Of a stretch of DNA of 64,000 bases, positions 42,991 through 52,230 are shown one piece after another. This DNA comes from Ruminiclostridium sufflavum DSM 19573 (lineage in GTDB: Bacteria > Bacillota > Clostridia > Acetivibrionales > DSM-1351). The number at the start of each line of letters is the position of its first letter. Position 1 is the stretch's first letter. A program made the translations under genes and the position numbers. The notes under the pieces are model-generated. The model worked only from the letters and a program-made list of their open reading frames with translations. It ran no database searches and was not told where the DNA came from. The stretch covers positions 193,595-257,594 of the forward strand of contig NZ_QKMR01000001.1 in assembly GCF_003208175.1 (NCBI RefSeq), read 5' to 3'.

Positions 42991-44754
42991 TCATATATTA
43001 ATTTCCCTAATCATTTTTATTAACTCACAGATTACATGAGTCCTTTTGAGCGGAGTCATCAAATAAAAACCTGATACATGCTTATATAATTTATTTATGC
43101 TCTTCATAGAAAAATTTATTCCAATACGCTCTGATTCTTCCCGGCTTTTGTCTCTGAACAGCTCAATTGTCTCCTCATCAATTTCTATTCCGGGAACTTC
43201 ATTATTTATGAACTGTGCATTTTTATAGCCCACAAGAGGCATTATTCCGGCAAATACAGGTACCTTTAGAGTCTGAACCGCCCTGACGGCATTATTTATT
43301 CCTGCGTCTGTATATACCGCCTGTGTGAGGAAATATCCTATGCCATTTTCAATTTTATTTACCGAACGTCTTAATTCGGCATCAAAGTTAACAGCATTGA
43401 CATTAAGAGCCCCTCCGATTTTAAATTCCCCGTCATGGAATACATTACTGTTCAGACTGGATATATAGCCTGCAAGCTTTGATGAATTTATGCTGAATAC
43501 ACCCTTTATATTTTCCCGTTCAGTATGTGCTATAGGGTCACCGGTAATCGTTAAAATATTTCTGATTCCTTCTATATGAAGTCCCAGAAGCATTGCCTTT
43601 ATACCTAAAAGATTTTTATCCCTGCAGGTTATATGCGGCATTACAGGTATCCCTGCTTCCCGATAAATTTTCGAAGCAAGTATGGAACTGTCCGCCCGTG
43701 CTTTTGCCAGAGGTGAATCCGCTATAGTAATCATATCTGCACCTGCCTGCTTTAATAAAAAGGCATCCTTAAGCATATACTCCCATTTGGTATCAAAGGG
43801 GGGATCTATCTCGACCAGAATAGGCTTTTTGCTTTCCAGCAGCTTATACAGAACATTTTCTTCTGACGGTACGCAAGCTGTACTATTTACTTTGTGAGCC
43901 AAATTACCTTCCTGATGATTATTGGCATCAAGCAGCCCTGCCAATGCAGCAATATGCTTGGGCGTAGTCCCGCAGCAGCCTCCTAATATTTGCACTCCCA
44001 TTTTTTTTAAATCAAGAATTTTTTCAGCAAAGTAATCCGAATTATCGATAAATAAATCCCTGCCTCTTTCAGATGACGGATATCCTGAGTTTGGCATTAT
44101 TATAATTCTTCTGCCCTGAATATTTAAGTCCTTAACAAGTCTGCACATGTGCGCAGGACCGCTGATACAATTCAGCCCGCATGCATCAGCCAGCCCGCTT
44201 GTACTGACCTTGTCAATTATGTCCTTATAAAATAATCCCTCTTTTGTATATCCATCCGGATATACAGCAAATGACGCTATAATAACAGCCTTTGGTATCC
44301 TCAAGCGTATGTATGCTGATAATTCAAGCAGAATATCATAGCCTGAAAAGGTTTCAAATAAAAAGTTCTCTGCACCGCATGAAATAAAAATATCAACTAT
44401 CTTTTTATACTCCTCCGGTGCCGATATATTTTCATCCATGGGCAACGGACCAATATCCGCAAAAACTGCCGCAGCTGTCCCTTCTGCTGCCCTCTTGGCA
44501 ATTTCCCAGCCTTTTATAATAATCTTATCTGCTTCCGACTGATCACAAGCCAATGAAAACCGGTTTGCACCAAAGGTATTGGATTTAATCGCATTAGCAC
44601 CCGCAGATATATATTCCCTATGAATGTCATAAATCGAATCTCTGTCAAAAAGATTTGCAAGCTCACACGCTGTGTTTTTATTGAATTTTGATGAATAATA
44701 GGTGCCAATGGCCCCGTCAAACAAAAAATATTCCTTCCCCTCAAAAATACTCAT
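42991..44754 (-). CDS. Bifunctional homocysteine S-methyltransferase / 5,10-methylenetetrahydrofolate reductase
   Basis: 587 aa, YitJ-type fusion. Residues 1-285 are a zinc-dependent homocysteine methyltransferase barrel with Cys ligands in GLNCISGP and LGGCCGTTPKHI. Residues 300-585 are a MetF-like reductase with LVEIDPPF, ITIADSPLAKAR, NILTITGDPIAH and the FLTQAVYT substrate strand. It would make methyl-THF and donate methyl groups for methionine. A good promoter lies upstream, with its -35 box in a repeat element. No SAM riboswitch or T-box was found in the 300-nt leader region. Confidence 0.93.
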   Translation of the reverse strand: MSIFEGKEYFLFDGAIGTYYSSKFNKNTACELANLFDRDSIYDIHREYISAGANAIKSNTFGANRFSLACDQSEADKIIIKGWEIAKRAAEGTAAAVFADIGPLPMDENISAPEEYKKIVDIFISCGAENFLFETFSGYDILLELSAYIRLRIPKAVIIASFAVYPDGYTKEGLFYKDIIDKVSTSGLADACGLNCISGPAHMCRLVKDLNIQGRRIIIMPNSGYPSSERGRDLFIDNSDYFAEKILDLKKMGVQILGGCCGTTPKHIAALAGLLDANNHQEGNLAHKVNSTACVPSEENVLYKLLESKKPILVEIDPPFDTKWEYMLKDAFLLKQAGADMITIADSPLAKARADSSILASKIYREAGIPVMPHITCRDKNLLGIKAMLLGLHIEGIRNILTITGDPIAHTERENIKGVFSINSSKLAGYISSLNSNVFHDGEFKIGGALNVNAVNFDAELRRSVNKIENGIGYFLTQAVYTDAGINNAVRAVQTLKVPVFAGIMPLVGYKNAQFINNEVPGIEIDEETIELFRDKSREESERIGINFSMKSINKLYKHVSGFYLMTPLKRTHVICELIKMIREINI

Positions 44755-44801
44755 AACACCTCTAATCCTTATGCATTCTTTATTTATGTCCTCAGAAAGT
44801 T

Positions 44802-44830
44802 ATTATACTTTTTGTTTGTGTGAGAGTCAA
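44802..44830 (-). promoter_or_regulatory. Sigma-A promoter of the methionine gene
   Basis: TTGACT, 17 nt, TATAAT on the minus strand. TTGACT is the end of the repeat at 44825-44895. The start point would be about 40 nt before the gene. Confidence 0.8.
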
Positions 44831-44895
44831 TTACTATCAGCTAAAGAACCGAGGCTATCAGACGATAGCTTGAATTTAAGAAATTCAATTGAAGT
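44825..44895. repeat. MITE-like repeat supplying a -35 box
   Basis: AGTCAATTACTATCAGCTAA at one end, CAATTGAAGT at the other, with CTATCAG/CGATAG palindromes inside. Same family as the repeat at 36244. Confidence 0.7.
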
Positions 44896-45059
44896 ATTTA
44901 TTTCATAAATTTTAAATATTTTCTTGTCATAATATCTATTTTTTCCTCAAATAATATTAATCAAGTAAATATTTAAACCTAAAATAAATTATAAGGAGGA
45001 GTCCCATACGGCAAAAATAGGTTTAAGCAAAATACCGTATATGGACATAGTAATAGTAT

Positions 45060-45674
45060 ATGAAAAAAAAACTTTTATTATTAGTAGCAGTGATTTTCAG
45101 TATAAGCGTAGTGGAAGCTGCCGCGCAGACAACCTATACCGTAAAGTCAGGTGACAGCATCTGGAAAATCGCTGTAAAGTATGAGACAGGCATCAGTGAA
45201 ATTCTGGCGAAAAATCCTCAAATAAAGAATCCCGGCTTGATTTACCCGGGACAAAAGCTTACGATACCGGATCAAAGCAGTGTCAAAACAATGGAAGCCG
45301 AAGTAATGAGGCTGGTTAACGTTGAAAGATCCAAAAAGGGACTGCAGGCGTTAAAAGCAGACTGGCAAATATCAAGAGTAGCCAGATACAAATCACAGGA
45401 TATGATAAACAAAAAATACTTTTCACACACCTCTCCCACATACGGGTCACCGTTTAAAATGCTGGAATCCTTCGGGATAAGGTTCTCTTCAGCAGGTGAA
45501 AATATCGCCTACGGTCAAAAAACTCCGGCGGCGGTTATGAAAAGCTGGATGGGCTCAGCAGGTCACAAGGCTAATATTTTGAGTCCCTCATATACCCATA
45601 TCGGCGTAGGACTTGCAAAAAACAGCAATGGCTTATGTTATTGGACACAAATGTTCATAAAGCCTTTAAAGTAA
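45060..45674 (+). CDS. Secreted LysM - CAP (YkwD/SCP-like) domain protein
   Basis: 204 aa. Signal peptide (residues 1-22), one LysM peptidoglycan-binding domain (about 24-68: YTVKSGDSIWKIAVKYETG), then a CAP domain (75-202) with SHTSPTYGSPFKML, SAGENIAYG, SWMGSAGHKANIL and YTHIGVGL. This is the SafA/YkwD plan; such proteins occur in spore coat or vegetative wall of Clostridia. The ATG has no ribosome site close by: GGAGGAG is 60 nt upstream, separated by an ATACGG/CCGTAT stem (45006-45011 and 45035-45040). Confidence 0.88.
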   Translation: MKKKLLLLVAVIFSISVVEAAAQTTYTVKSGDSIWKIAVKYETGISEILAKNPQIKNPGLIYPGQKLTIPDQSSVKTMEAEVMRLVNVERSKKGLQALKADWQISRVARYKSQDMINKKYFSHTSPTYGSPFKMLESFGIRFSSAGENIAYGQKTPAAVMKSWMGSAGHKANILSPSYTHIGVGLAKNSNGLCYWTQMFIKPLK

Positions 45675-45725
45675 TATACAGGTCTACACTGCTTGCCGGG
45701 TGAAACCCAAAGCTTTGTATGATAA

Positions 45726-45773
45726 GCCTTCTCGCAACAGAATATTATCCGCGGTATTTTCTTGCGCGAAGGC
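45726..45773. repeat. Palindromic repeat fragment
   Basis: GCCTTCTCGCAA and CTTGCGCGAAGGC form an imperfect hairpin around CAGAATATTATCCGCGG, a block shared with the repeat at 36244. It lies about 50 nt after the LysM-CAP gene and could also end its transcript. Confidence 0.6.
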
Positions 45774-45868
45774 AGCTGCTTTTAAAGACAGTTAAAAAAC
45801 ATAATCTGTCTGAAAATCGATAGTATCTTGATATTTTAGTGTGCTAGGGCTTGGAGCCATAATTGACG

Positions 45869-46036
45869 TTATTCAGCTTTTTTATTCCAAAAGATATTTT
45901 TTTTAAATTTCTTTGGAGTAAAGGAGCTTTTTGTATTACCTACGTAGCAGGTGAGCAATTCATCATACTGCTTGTTATACACTTCCATTGATATAATATC
46001 ACTGTCACTGAGCAATAATTCATTATCCGTATTTCT
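45869..46036 (-). pseudogene. Possible gene remnant in the 45675-46503 gap
   Basis: A short open frame reads like real protein (SDSDIISMEVYNKQYDELL, ending FKKNIFWNKKAE) but has no ribosome site or good start; an ATG at 45988 would give 39 aa. It may be the end of a decayed gene. No relative is recognised. Confidence 0.3.
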
Positions 46037-46173
46037 TTATTCATTTCATATGTATAGTAATCTATTCCGGTAAAAAAAATCCGAAATATTAAAATTTAAT
46101 TTTAAAGCCTTTTGCAGGTTTTTAACAGCATAATAAGGCTATTTAGCATATTTATGTCACATTTGCTCACGAG

Positions 46174-46203
46174 TTGACATAACATAAGAATGTGTGCTAT
46201 TAT
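46174..46203 (+). promoter_or_regulatory. Sigma-A promoter of the GHL10-SLH gene
   Basis: TTGACA, 18 nt, TATTAT. The transcript would begin near 46210, giving a leader of about 290 nt. Confidence 0.75.
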
Positions 46204-46503
46204 ACTGATGTGCTTTCATACAGACAATTGCTATCATATGGAAAGATTATAGTATCCCTGCGGTATAGCACCGCGATAATCAGTTCCGGGAATACCCTAC
46301 CTTACTTGAACATCATATACTGATTTCTTCAGCTGATGAAGTACATTTTGCAAGTACAATTGTAAATTTAAAATAATTTCAGAGGCATGGCTTTTAATAA
46401 CATATATCTGTTGTTTATGCGCTTAATACAATTTCACTTTATAAAAACAGCTTTTCTTAGTGTTATGTAAACCTTCTTGCTTCTTTATTTTTTGGAGGTA
46501 TCT
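46204..46503 (+). other. Long 5' leader of the GHL10-SLH gene
   Basis: About 290 nt from promoter to start codon with no ORF. It contains the hairpin GCGGT-ATAGC-ACCGC (46260-46274), followed by CCGGGAATACCC. It matches no riboswitch class I can identify, but the length suggests post-transcriptional control. Confidence 0.45.
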
Positions 46504-48681
46504 ATGGTTAAAAAGGGTATTTTTCGGGTTTTTGTTTCTATAAGCCTTTTAATGTCAATTATTTTATTTTCACTGCCCTTAGATGCTTTTTCAGCAGCAT
46601 GGGGCCCATATTCCCAGTATATCCCCAGTTCTACGCCAATTACAAAAAGCCATCTCCGTGCCGCATGGATTAGTACGGTTGCGAACTTAGACTGGCCTTC
46701 TGCACAAACAAAAGCTATCGCAAATGATGCCCAAAGAATCCAAAAAACGAAGGAAGAGCTTATCAAGCTTTTAGATGAAGCAGCCGCTGACAATATGAAT
46801 GCTGTTTTTTTACAGGTTCGCTCTGCCGCCGATGCCATCTACAAATCGAAACTTGTGCCCTGGTCAAGCTATCTGACAGGAACCTTAGGCAAGGACCCCG
46901 GCTTTGATCCCCTTCAGTTTGCGATAGATGAAGCCCATAAAAGGAATCTCGAGCTTCATGCATGGTTTAATCCTTATCGTGTTTCAATGAACACAAGTAC
47001 AGCCACCATAGCTTCCCTCAATGTAAATAAAAGTGTTTATAAAGAACATCCCGGATGGATTAAAACAGCAAACAGCAGATTTGTTGTAGACCCCGGTATC
47101 CCTGAAGCAAGGAAATGGGTTGAAGATTGCGTCATGGAGGTAGTAAACAATTATGACATTGACGGAATTCACTTTGATGACTACTTCTATTATGAGGCTT
47201 CAGCAAATGAAATGGGTGATGACACAACCTATAAAAAATACAATAACGGACAATTTGCAAGCAAGGCAGATTGGAGAAGAAATAACACATACCTGTTAAT
47301 CAAAGAGCTTTCCGCAAAGATTTCCTCTGCCAAGAGCTGGGTAAAATTCGGGATAAGCCCTTCTGCCATTTGGAGAAACAAAAAGGATGACCCTGCAGGC
47401 TCCAACACCAATTCCTCGTATACAAACTATGACAAATGCTATGCGGACACAAAAAAATGGGTTGATGAGGAGCTGATTGACTACATCTGTCCGCAGATAT
47501 ATTTCACTTATGCAAACGCCGCCGCTCCTTATGGTGAGCTTGTTACCTGGTGGTCCAATCTGGTTAAAGGCAAAAATGTTCATCTCTATATCGGCATGGC
47601 CTTGTATAAAATCAGCGAAGCGGGTACCGCTGACAAGGATTTTTTAGTTGACAACGGGGTTCCAGAAATGTCCCGTCAGCTTAAACAAAATACAACCATG
47701 GCAGGAGTTGACGGCAGTGTTCTCTTTAGAGCAAATTATTTATTTGCAAGCTCTGCGCAATCTTTTGTTTATTCACTTAAAAATGATTTATGGTCAACTA
47801 AAGCTTTAGTACCGGTAATGCCTTGGAAGGGCGGGAAAGCACCTGCTGCACCTGCAAACGGCTCTATAAGCACCGTATCCGGCAAAACAAAAATAAGCTG
47901 GACGGACAATGACAGCAGTACAGCTTATTACGCTGTTTACAAATATCTGAACGGTGAAACGGCAGATATTAATTCAAATGACAGTGCAAGGCATCTGGTC
48001 ACAACCATAAGGAAAACCGGAAATGGCGCGCAGGAATTTATTGATAGTTCAGGAAACAGCCTCAGCGGAGCAGTTTATATCGTTACTGCCCTAGACAGGC
48101 TGCACAATCAAAGTTCTTCTTTAAAAATAAGCAATATGTCAAAATACTTTAAGGATGTAGGCCCCAATACAGCATGGGCAATTACTGCTATTGACAAGCT
48201 ATATGAAAGCAACATCGTTTCAGGCGTCGGCAGCGGATATTTCCTGCCCTCAAGCAACATCACACGGGGAGATTTTATTCTCATGCTCATAAAAACCTTA
48301 AAGTTGGAAGCTGAATTCGAAGGCAATTTCTCCGACGTACCTGAAAGCTCTTATTATTACAATGCCGTAGGTACTGCCAAGGCTCTGGGTATAACAGACG
48401 GAACAGGAAATAATAAATTTGAACCCAAAAGTAATATTACAAGACAGGATATGATAGTTCAAGTATATAAAGCCTTGAAAATCGCAGAAATTCCTCTTGC
48501 AGGAGCAGACATGTCAGAATTGGCCAAATACTCTGACAGCTCACAGATAAGTGATTATGCAAAGGAAGCCGCAGCAGTCCTGACTAAAAACGGGTATATA
48601 AGCGGCTCCGGAAACAGGATAAATCCAAGAGGCTATACAACAAGAGCCGAAATCGCAGCAATATTGTCAAAACTGTTATAG
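46504..48681 (+). CDS. Secreted GHL10 (DUF187) glycosidase-like protein with three SLH domains
   Basis: 725 aa from the ATG with TTGGAGGT 5 nt upstream. Signal peptide (about 1-32), GHL10 barrel (about 45-400: LRAAWISTVANLDWPS, FLQVRSAADAIYKSKLVPWS, LHAWFNPYRVS, IDGIHFDDYFYY, YICPQIYFTY), a fibronectin-III-like domain (about 440-540), then three SLH domains (about 550-725: SGVGSGYFLPSSNITRGDF, FSDVPESSYYYNAVG, NPRGYTTRAEIAAIL). GHL10 proteins are linked to peptidoglycan or glycan hydrolysis, and SLH domains bind pyruvylated wall polymer, so it sits on the cell surface. Confidence 0.93.
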   Translation: MVKKGIFRVFVSISLLMSIILFSLPLDAFSAAWGPYSQYIPSSTPITKSHLRAAWISTVANLDWPSAQTKAIANDAQRIQKTKEELIKLLDEAAADNMNAVFLQVRSAADAIYKSKLVPWSSYLTGTLGKDPGFDPLQFAIDEAHKRNLELHAWFNPYRVSMNTSTATIASLNVNKSVYKEHPGWIKTANSRFVVDPGIPEARKWVEDCVMEVVNNYDIDGIHFDDYFYYEASANEMGDDTTYKKYNNGQFASKADWRRNNTYLLIKELSAKISSAKSWVKFGISPSAIWRNKKDDPAGSNTNSSYTNYDKCYADTKKWVDEELIDYICPQIYFTYANAAAPYGELVTWWSNLVKGKNVHLYIGMALYKISEAGTADKDFLVDNGVPEMSRQLKQNTTMAGVDGSVLFRANYLFASSAQSFVYSLKNDLWSTKALVPVMPWKGGKAPAAPANGSISTVSGKTKISWTDNDSSTAYYAVYKYLNGETADINSNDSARHLVTTIRKTGNGAQEFIDSSGNSLSGAVYIVTALDRLHNQSSSLKISNMSKYFKDVGPNTAWAITAIDKLYESNIVSGVGSGYFLPSSNITRGDFILMLIKTLKLEAEFEGNFSDVPESSYYYNAVGTAKALGITDGTGNNKFEPKSNITRQDMIVQVYKALKIAEIPLAGADMSELAKYSDSSQISDYAKEAAAVLTKNGYISGSGNRINPRGYTTRAEIAAILSKLL

Positions 48682-48686
48682 AATAC

Positions 48687-50099
48687 TTATTTTTTAAAGT
48701 ACTCACTCATCACCTTTGACGATATCCCTGCTGCGGCAACACCTCCATAGCCGCCCTCCTCAACGATAACAGCTATTGCAATCTCAGGCTTTTCGTAGGG
48801 AGCAAAGCCTATAAACCAGCTATGTGGATTTTTGCTTTCTATGTGCTGAGCAGTCCCTGTTTTCCCGCAGACTTTTATTCCTCTCACTTGAGCACGGGTT
48901 CCTGTTCCCTTTGAGACTACATCCTTCATGAAATTTTTCATTTCAGCGGCATACTGAGTTTCTGTGATTTCTCCTATGGAAGAGGTATTCAGGCTTTGAA
49001 CCACATTGCCGCTGTAATCCGTAATTTTGTTAATAAGTGTCGGCCGCATCATAATACCGTCATTTGCTATGGTCTGAGCCACCAATGCCATCTGGACAGG
49101 TGTCGCCAGCACCTCCGCCTGCCCGAATCCGCTCTGTGCCAAATTTCCCTTTTCACTTGATTTATATTTTGGAAATCGGCTGTTGTCTATAAGTATTCCC
49201 TCAGCAGGAATATTCTTGTTAAAGCCGAACCTCTCCGCTGTTTTAAAAAGCTTGTCTTCAAGTCTTATACCCAAATCTCCAAAATATAAATTACTTGACT
49301 TTGCCACAGCCTGCCGGAAATTAATCTTACCCATGGCTTTGCCCTTATCATTGCTGAGAGTATAGCCGCCTCCCAAATCCATCTTACCCGTATCGTTAAA
49401 TATTTCTTCGGTAATCCCGTCTATATTTTCAAGAGCACTTATCCCTGTAACAACCTTAAATGTCGAGCCAGGCGGATACAAGCCTGATACAGACCTGTTT
49501 AAAAGAGGCCTGTGCTCATTTTCATTCAGGGATTCCCATATATCCCCAAGCTTATTAGGGTCATAGGAAGGCGTTGACACCATCGCCAATATTTCTCCGG
49601 TATCAACCTTCAATACAACCACAGAGCCTCTTGAGCTTCCTAACGCATTATAAGCCGTCTTTTGCAGCTCATAGTCCAGAGTGGTATATACATCATCACC
49701 CTTTTTATCAACTTCCTTAAATCCGTTACCGGCCCATGCCAGAAACGAGGTGGAACTATTACTGGATAAGCGGCTGTCATATAAGTTCTCAAGCCCTGTT
49801 ATTCCATACCGTTCATCATAATACCCCAGTATATGAGCCGTCGCAGCTCCGCCTTGGTAGACACGTTTATAACCGGCACTCCCGTTTTTTTGGCTGAAAG
49901 ACAATTTTTTTCCGTCTCTGTCATAGATTATTCCTCTGACTACCTTATTTCTCACATCCCACATTCTTTTGTTATCAGGTCTTGTTACAATATCGGGGCC
50001 CTTAAACAAAGTAAAATATGACAAATAGCCCATCAGAACTATAAATACAACCAAAAAAATTATCATAACTCTTTTTATATTTGACGTTAGATTATCCAT
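48687..50099 (-). CDS. Class B penicillin-binding protein (PBPA-like transpeptidase)
   Basis: 470 aa. One N-terminal membrane anchor (11-30), a short non-catalytic region, and a transpeptidase domain with the nucleophile in STFK (Ser212), SSN (268-270) and KTGT (413-416). It cross-links peptidoglycan. It is shorter than FtsI/PBP2, like Mycobacterium PbpA. It follows a RodA-type glycosyltransferase gene and an FHA gene, the same order as in actinobacterial fhaB-rodA-pbpA. Confidence 0.94.
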   Translation of the reverse strand: MDNLTSNIKRVMIIFLVVFIVLMGYLSYFTLFKGPDIVTRPDNKRMWDVRNKVVRGIIYDRDGKKLSFSQKNGSAGYKRVYQGGAATAHILGYYDERYGITGLENLYDSRLSSNSSTSFLAWAGNGFKEVDKKGDDVYTTLDYELQKTAYNALGSSRGSVVVLKVDTGEILAMVSTPSYDPNKLGDIWESLNENEHRPLLNRSVSGLYPPGSTFKVVTGISALENIDGITEEIFNDTGKMDLGGGYTLSNDKGKAMGKINFRQAVAKSSNLYFGDLGIRLEDKLFKTAERFGFNKNIPAEGILIDNSRFPKYKSSEKGNLAQSGFGQAEVLATPVQMALVAQTIANDGIMMRPTLINKITDYSGNVVQSLNTSSIGEITETQYAAEMKNFMKDVVSKGTGTRAQVRGIKVCGKTGTAQHIESKNPHSWFIGFAPYEKPEIAIAVIVEEGGYGGVAAAGISSKVMSEYFKK

Positions 50100-50171
50100 T
50101 TTTTTATAAATTTTTGTCTTTTATTCTATCGCAAAAATTTTTTACCTCCGTATTATTTTAGCGGCTGTTCT

Positions 50172-51383
50172 CTATTTTCTTTCCGATTCATCGCCCTCAG
50201 AGACCTTTTGAATAATCCCCAATGCCAGAAAGCTGATTAACAGAGAAGTCCCCCCATAACTCACAAACGGAAGAGTTATTCCCGTCAAAGGAATAAAGCC
50301 TGTCACTCCTCCTACAATTACCAGAGCCTGAACAGCAATCATAACACTTAATCCTGAAACAAGAAGCTTGGTAAAATTATTATTGGCATGTATTGCACTT
50401 CTGATGGATCGGTAGAATAACAAAAAATGCAGAATCAAAACGGAAAACCCTATCAAAAGTCCCATTTCCTCACATATTACCGAAAAAATAAAGTCAGACT
50501 CATTGACGGCAACATATCCAGGATTCCCCATCCCAAGGCCTCTCCCAAAAATACCTCCCATTGCTATTGCATACATAGACTGTACTACCTGATAGCTTTC
50601 ATTATATACATACAGCCATGGATTCCACCAAATCATAATTCTCCTCCGGATATGGCTGAACATTGCATAGCTTGCCATACCCCCTATCGAAAAAAGGCCC
50701 AAGGAAATCAATACATACCTCGTCTTTGATGTTGAAAGATATACCATTGTTACTGCAATAGCAAATATTATCAGAGCCGTTCCAAGATCCTTCTGGATTA
50801 CCATAAAGCCCAAAGAAATTCCTATTACAATACACGGCTCAATCAGCTGTTTTCTTGAGCAAATATCTGAAAGTGCCGAGGCTAAATAAAGTATCAGAAA
50901 TATCTTCCCGAATTCAGAGGGTTGAAAGCCAACCAACCCTATTTTTACCCAGTTTTTCGCACCTAATTTTTCAACTCCGAAGAAGGTAGCCATTGCCATA
51001 AATATTATAGTTCCCGCCAAAAATATATACCTATATTCAGAAAACTTAATTATTCCTTTTTTCAGGTACAAAACAATAAATAAAAACAGGAATATTCCCA
51101 AAACCAGCCACACCAATTGCCTAACAGCAATTTTTCTGTCCAATCTGAAAAGCATTATAAGTCCTATTGAGCATAGAGATATAGCCAATAAAAATATCAG
51201 GTGGTCGCCCATTGGGTAATATTTTTTTAATATACGTACAGTCACAGATATTATTACCAGCAGCACGGCAAAAAATATTCCAGCCAATAGATCTATAGGC
51301 TTTTTTAATAAAGCAAGGTTCAAAAAACCAAAAAATAGAAATAAATATATATAAAACTGAAGAGTTCTTAAGCTTTTAGTCAT
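50172..51383 (-). CDS. FtsW/RodA/SpoVE-family lipid II polymerase
   Basis: 403 aa with about ten membrane segments. SEDS family motifs are GAKNWVKIGLVGFQPSEFGKI, the loop WWNPWLYVYNESYQVVQSMYAIAMGGIFGRG, SDFIFSVICEEMG, and PLTGITLPFVSYGGTSLL. SEDS proteins polymerise glycan strands from lipid II together with a class B PBP, here encoded just downstream. The stop and the PBP start are 72 nt apart. Confidence 0.94.
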   Translation of the reverse strand: MTKSLRTLQFYIYLFLFFGFLNLALLKKPIDLLAGIFFAVLLVIISVTVRILKKYYPMGDHLIFLLAISLCSIGLIMLFRLDRKIAVRQLVWLVLGIFLFLFIVLYLKKGIIKFSEYRYIFLAGTIIFMAMATFFGVEKLGAKNWVKIGLVGFQPSEFGKIFLILYLASALSDICSRKQLIEPCIVIGISLGFMVIQKDLGTALIIFAIAVTMVYLSTSKTRYVLISLGLFSIGGMASYAMFSHIRRRIMIWWNPWLYVYNESYQVVQSMYAIAMGGIFGRGLGMGNPGYVAVNESDFIFSVICEEMGLLIGFSVLILHFLLFYRSIRSAIHANNNFTKLLVSGLSVMIAVQALVIVGGVTGFIPLTGITLPFVSYGGTSLLISFLALGIIQKVSEGDESERK

Positions 51384-51407
51384 TTATAACATTTCACTCC
51401 CAATACT

Positions 51408-51446
51408 CCGGATATTGCTTTTATTTCAGAACACAGCAATATTCCG
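51408..51446 (-). other. Intercistronic stem-loop between the FHA and RodA genes
   Basis: CCGGAATATTGCT and AGCAATATCCGG pair with one bulged A. No T-run follows, so it is more likely an mRNA-processing or stability structure than a terminator. Confidence 0.55.
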
Positions 51447-51476
51447 GTCAAAATTTCAAATACCTGCAAGAGACTT

Positions 51477-51926
51477 TTATTCGTCGTCCATAACCACCAG
51501 CACTGTTTGAGAAATACGTATTTCATCGCCGGGCTGCAAGCTTTTCTTATCTGCCCTGACTCCATTTATATAGGTACCGTTTGTTGACTTTAAATCCTCA
51601 AGCATATATCGCCCATCCTCAAAATATATTCTGGCATGATAGGCCGATACGGACTGTGAAGGAAGCAGCAGCTGGTTAGCTTGATTTCTTCCTATTGATA
51701 TCCTGCTGCCAATCGGTATGATATCACCTGAAATAAAGCTGCCTCCATCGCCTGAATAATCAAGCCTGAGTTTCCACCCGAGGTTTTTTCCTCCCTTTAA
51801 TGTACTCCTTTTCACATCCTTAGACATAATTTTTAAAGCTTGCATTATAATTAAAAACACAATTATTACCAGCACTACTTTAAATATTACTGATAAAAAA
51901 CTTAAATCTAAGATATTAAAGTTCAT
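51477..51926 (-). CDS. Membrane-anchored FHA-domain protein
   Basis: 149 aa. One N-terminal membrane segment (SVIFKVVLVIIVFLIIMQAL), then an FHA domain (about 68-145) with ISIGRNQANQLLLPSQSVSAYHARI and STNGTYING, the phosphothreonine-binding residues. FHA proteins in this position recruit proteins phosphorylated by a Ser/Thr kinase to the wall-synthesis complex. First gene of the FHA-RodA-PBP operon; no kinase gene is in the window. Confidence 0.92.
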   Translation of the reverse strand: MNFNILDLSFLSVIFKVVLVIIVFLIIMQALKIMSKDVKRSTLKGGKNLGWKLRLDYSGDGGSFISGDIIPIGSRISIGRNQANQLLLPSQSVSAYHARIYFEDGRYMLEDLKSTNGTYINGVRADKKSLQPGDEIRISQTVLVVMDDE

Positions 51927-52191
51927 AATTCACCTACATTCTTTATTTCTTAAATATATTGCATATAATATTCATATATCTAACCATATTATATACAAAT
52001 ACTCTTCGTTTTACAAATTTGACCTTACAAATAATTTGTATATTTTATCAAAAATTTCATAAAAAGCACTAAACAAAATGCATCCTTTAGAAGTATAATA
52101 TTTATATACTTGCTGTTAAGCTAAATTCAGATTAAAAGGATTTATAAAGTTTTAGTAATTTAAATATATAAAAAAGGAGGCCTTAAAGTTC

Positions 52192-52221
52192 ATGCCGATT
52201 TTTTATCGGGAATTTTTTTAA
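52192..52221 (+). CDS. Possible 9-residue leader peptide
   Basis: AAGGAGG (52174-52180) is followed by a nine-codon ORF (MPIFYREFF) that overlaps a hairpin, CCGAT/ATCGG, followed by a T7 run, and stops 9 nt before the next gene, which has no ribosome site of its own. This could be a leader peptide with an attenuator, or the strong site may simply serve the downstream gene by re-initiation. The rest of the 51927-52230 gap is AT-rich, with a weak TTGACC promoter-like site near 52018. Confidence 0.35.
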   Translation: MPIFYREFF

Positions 52222-52230
52222 ATTGTAAGC

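Noticed and set aside
44755..45059. SAM riboswitch, T-box or c-di-GMP/c-di-AMP riboswitch between the methionine and LysM-CAP genes
   Set aside because: None of the conserved core sequences of these classes is present on either strand; the structure seen is explained by a MITE-like repeat and a short stem.
46485..46963. Antisense ORFs opposite the GHL10-SLH gene and similar long antisense frames elsewhere
   Set aside because: They lack ribosome sites and family motifs and arise as shadows of the codon pattern of real genes.
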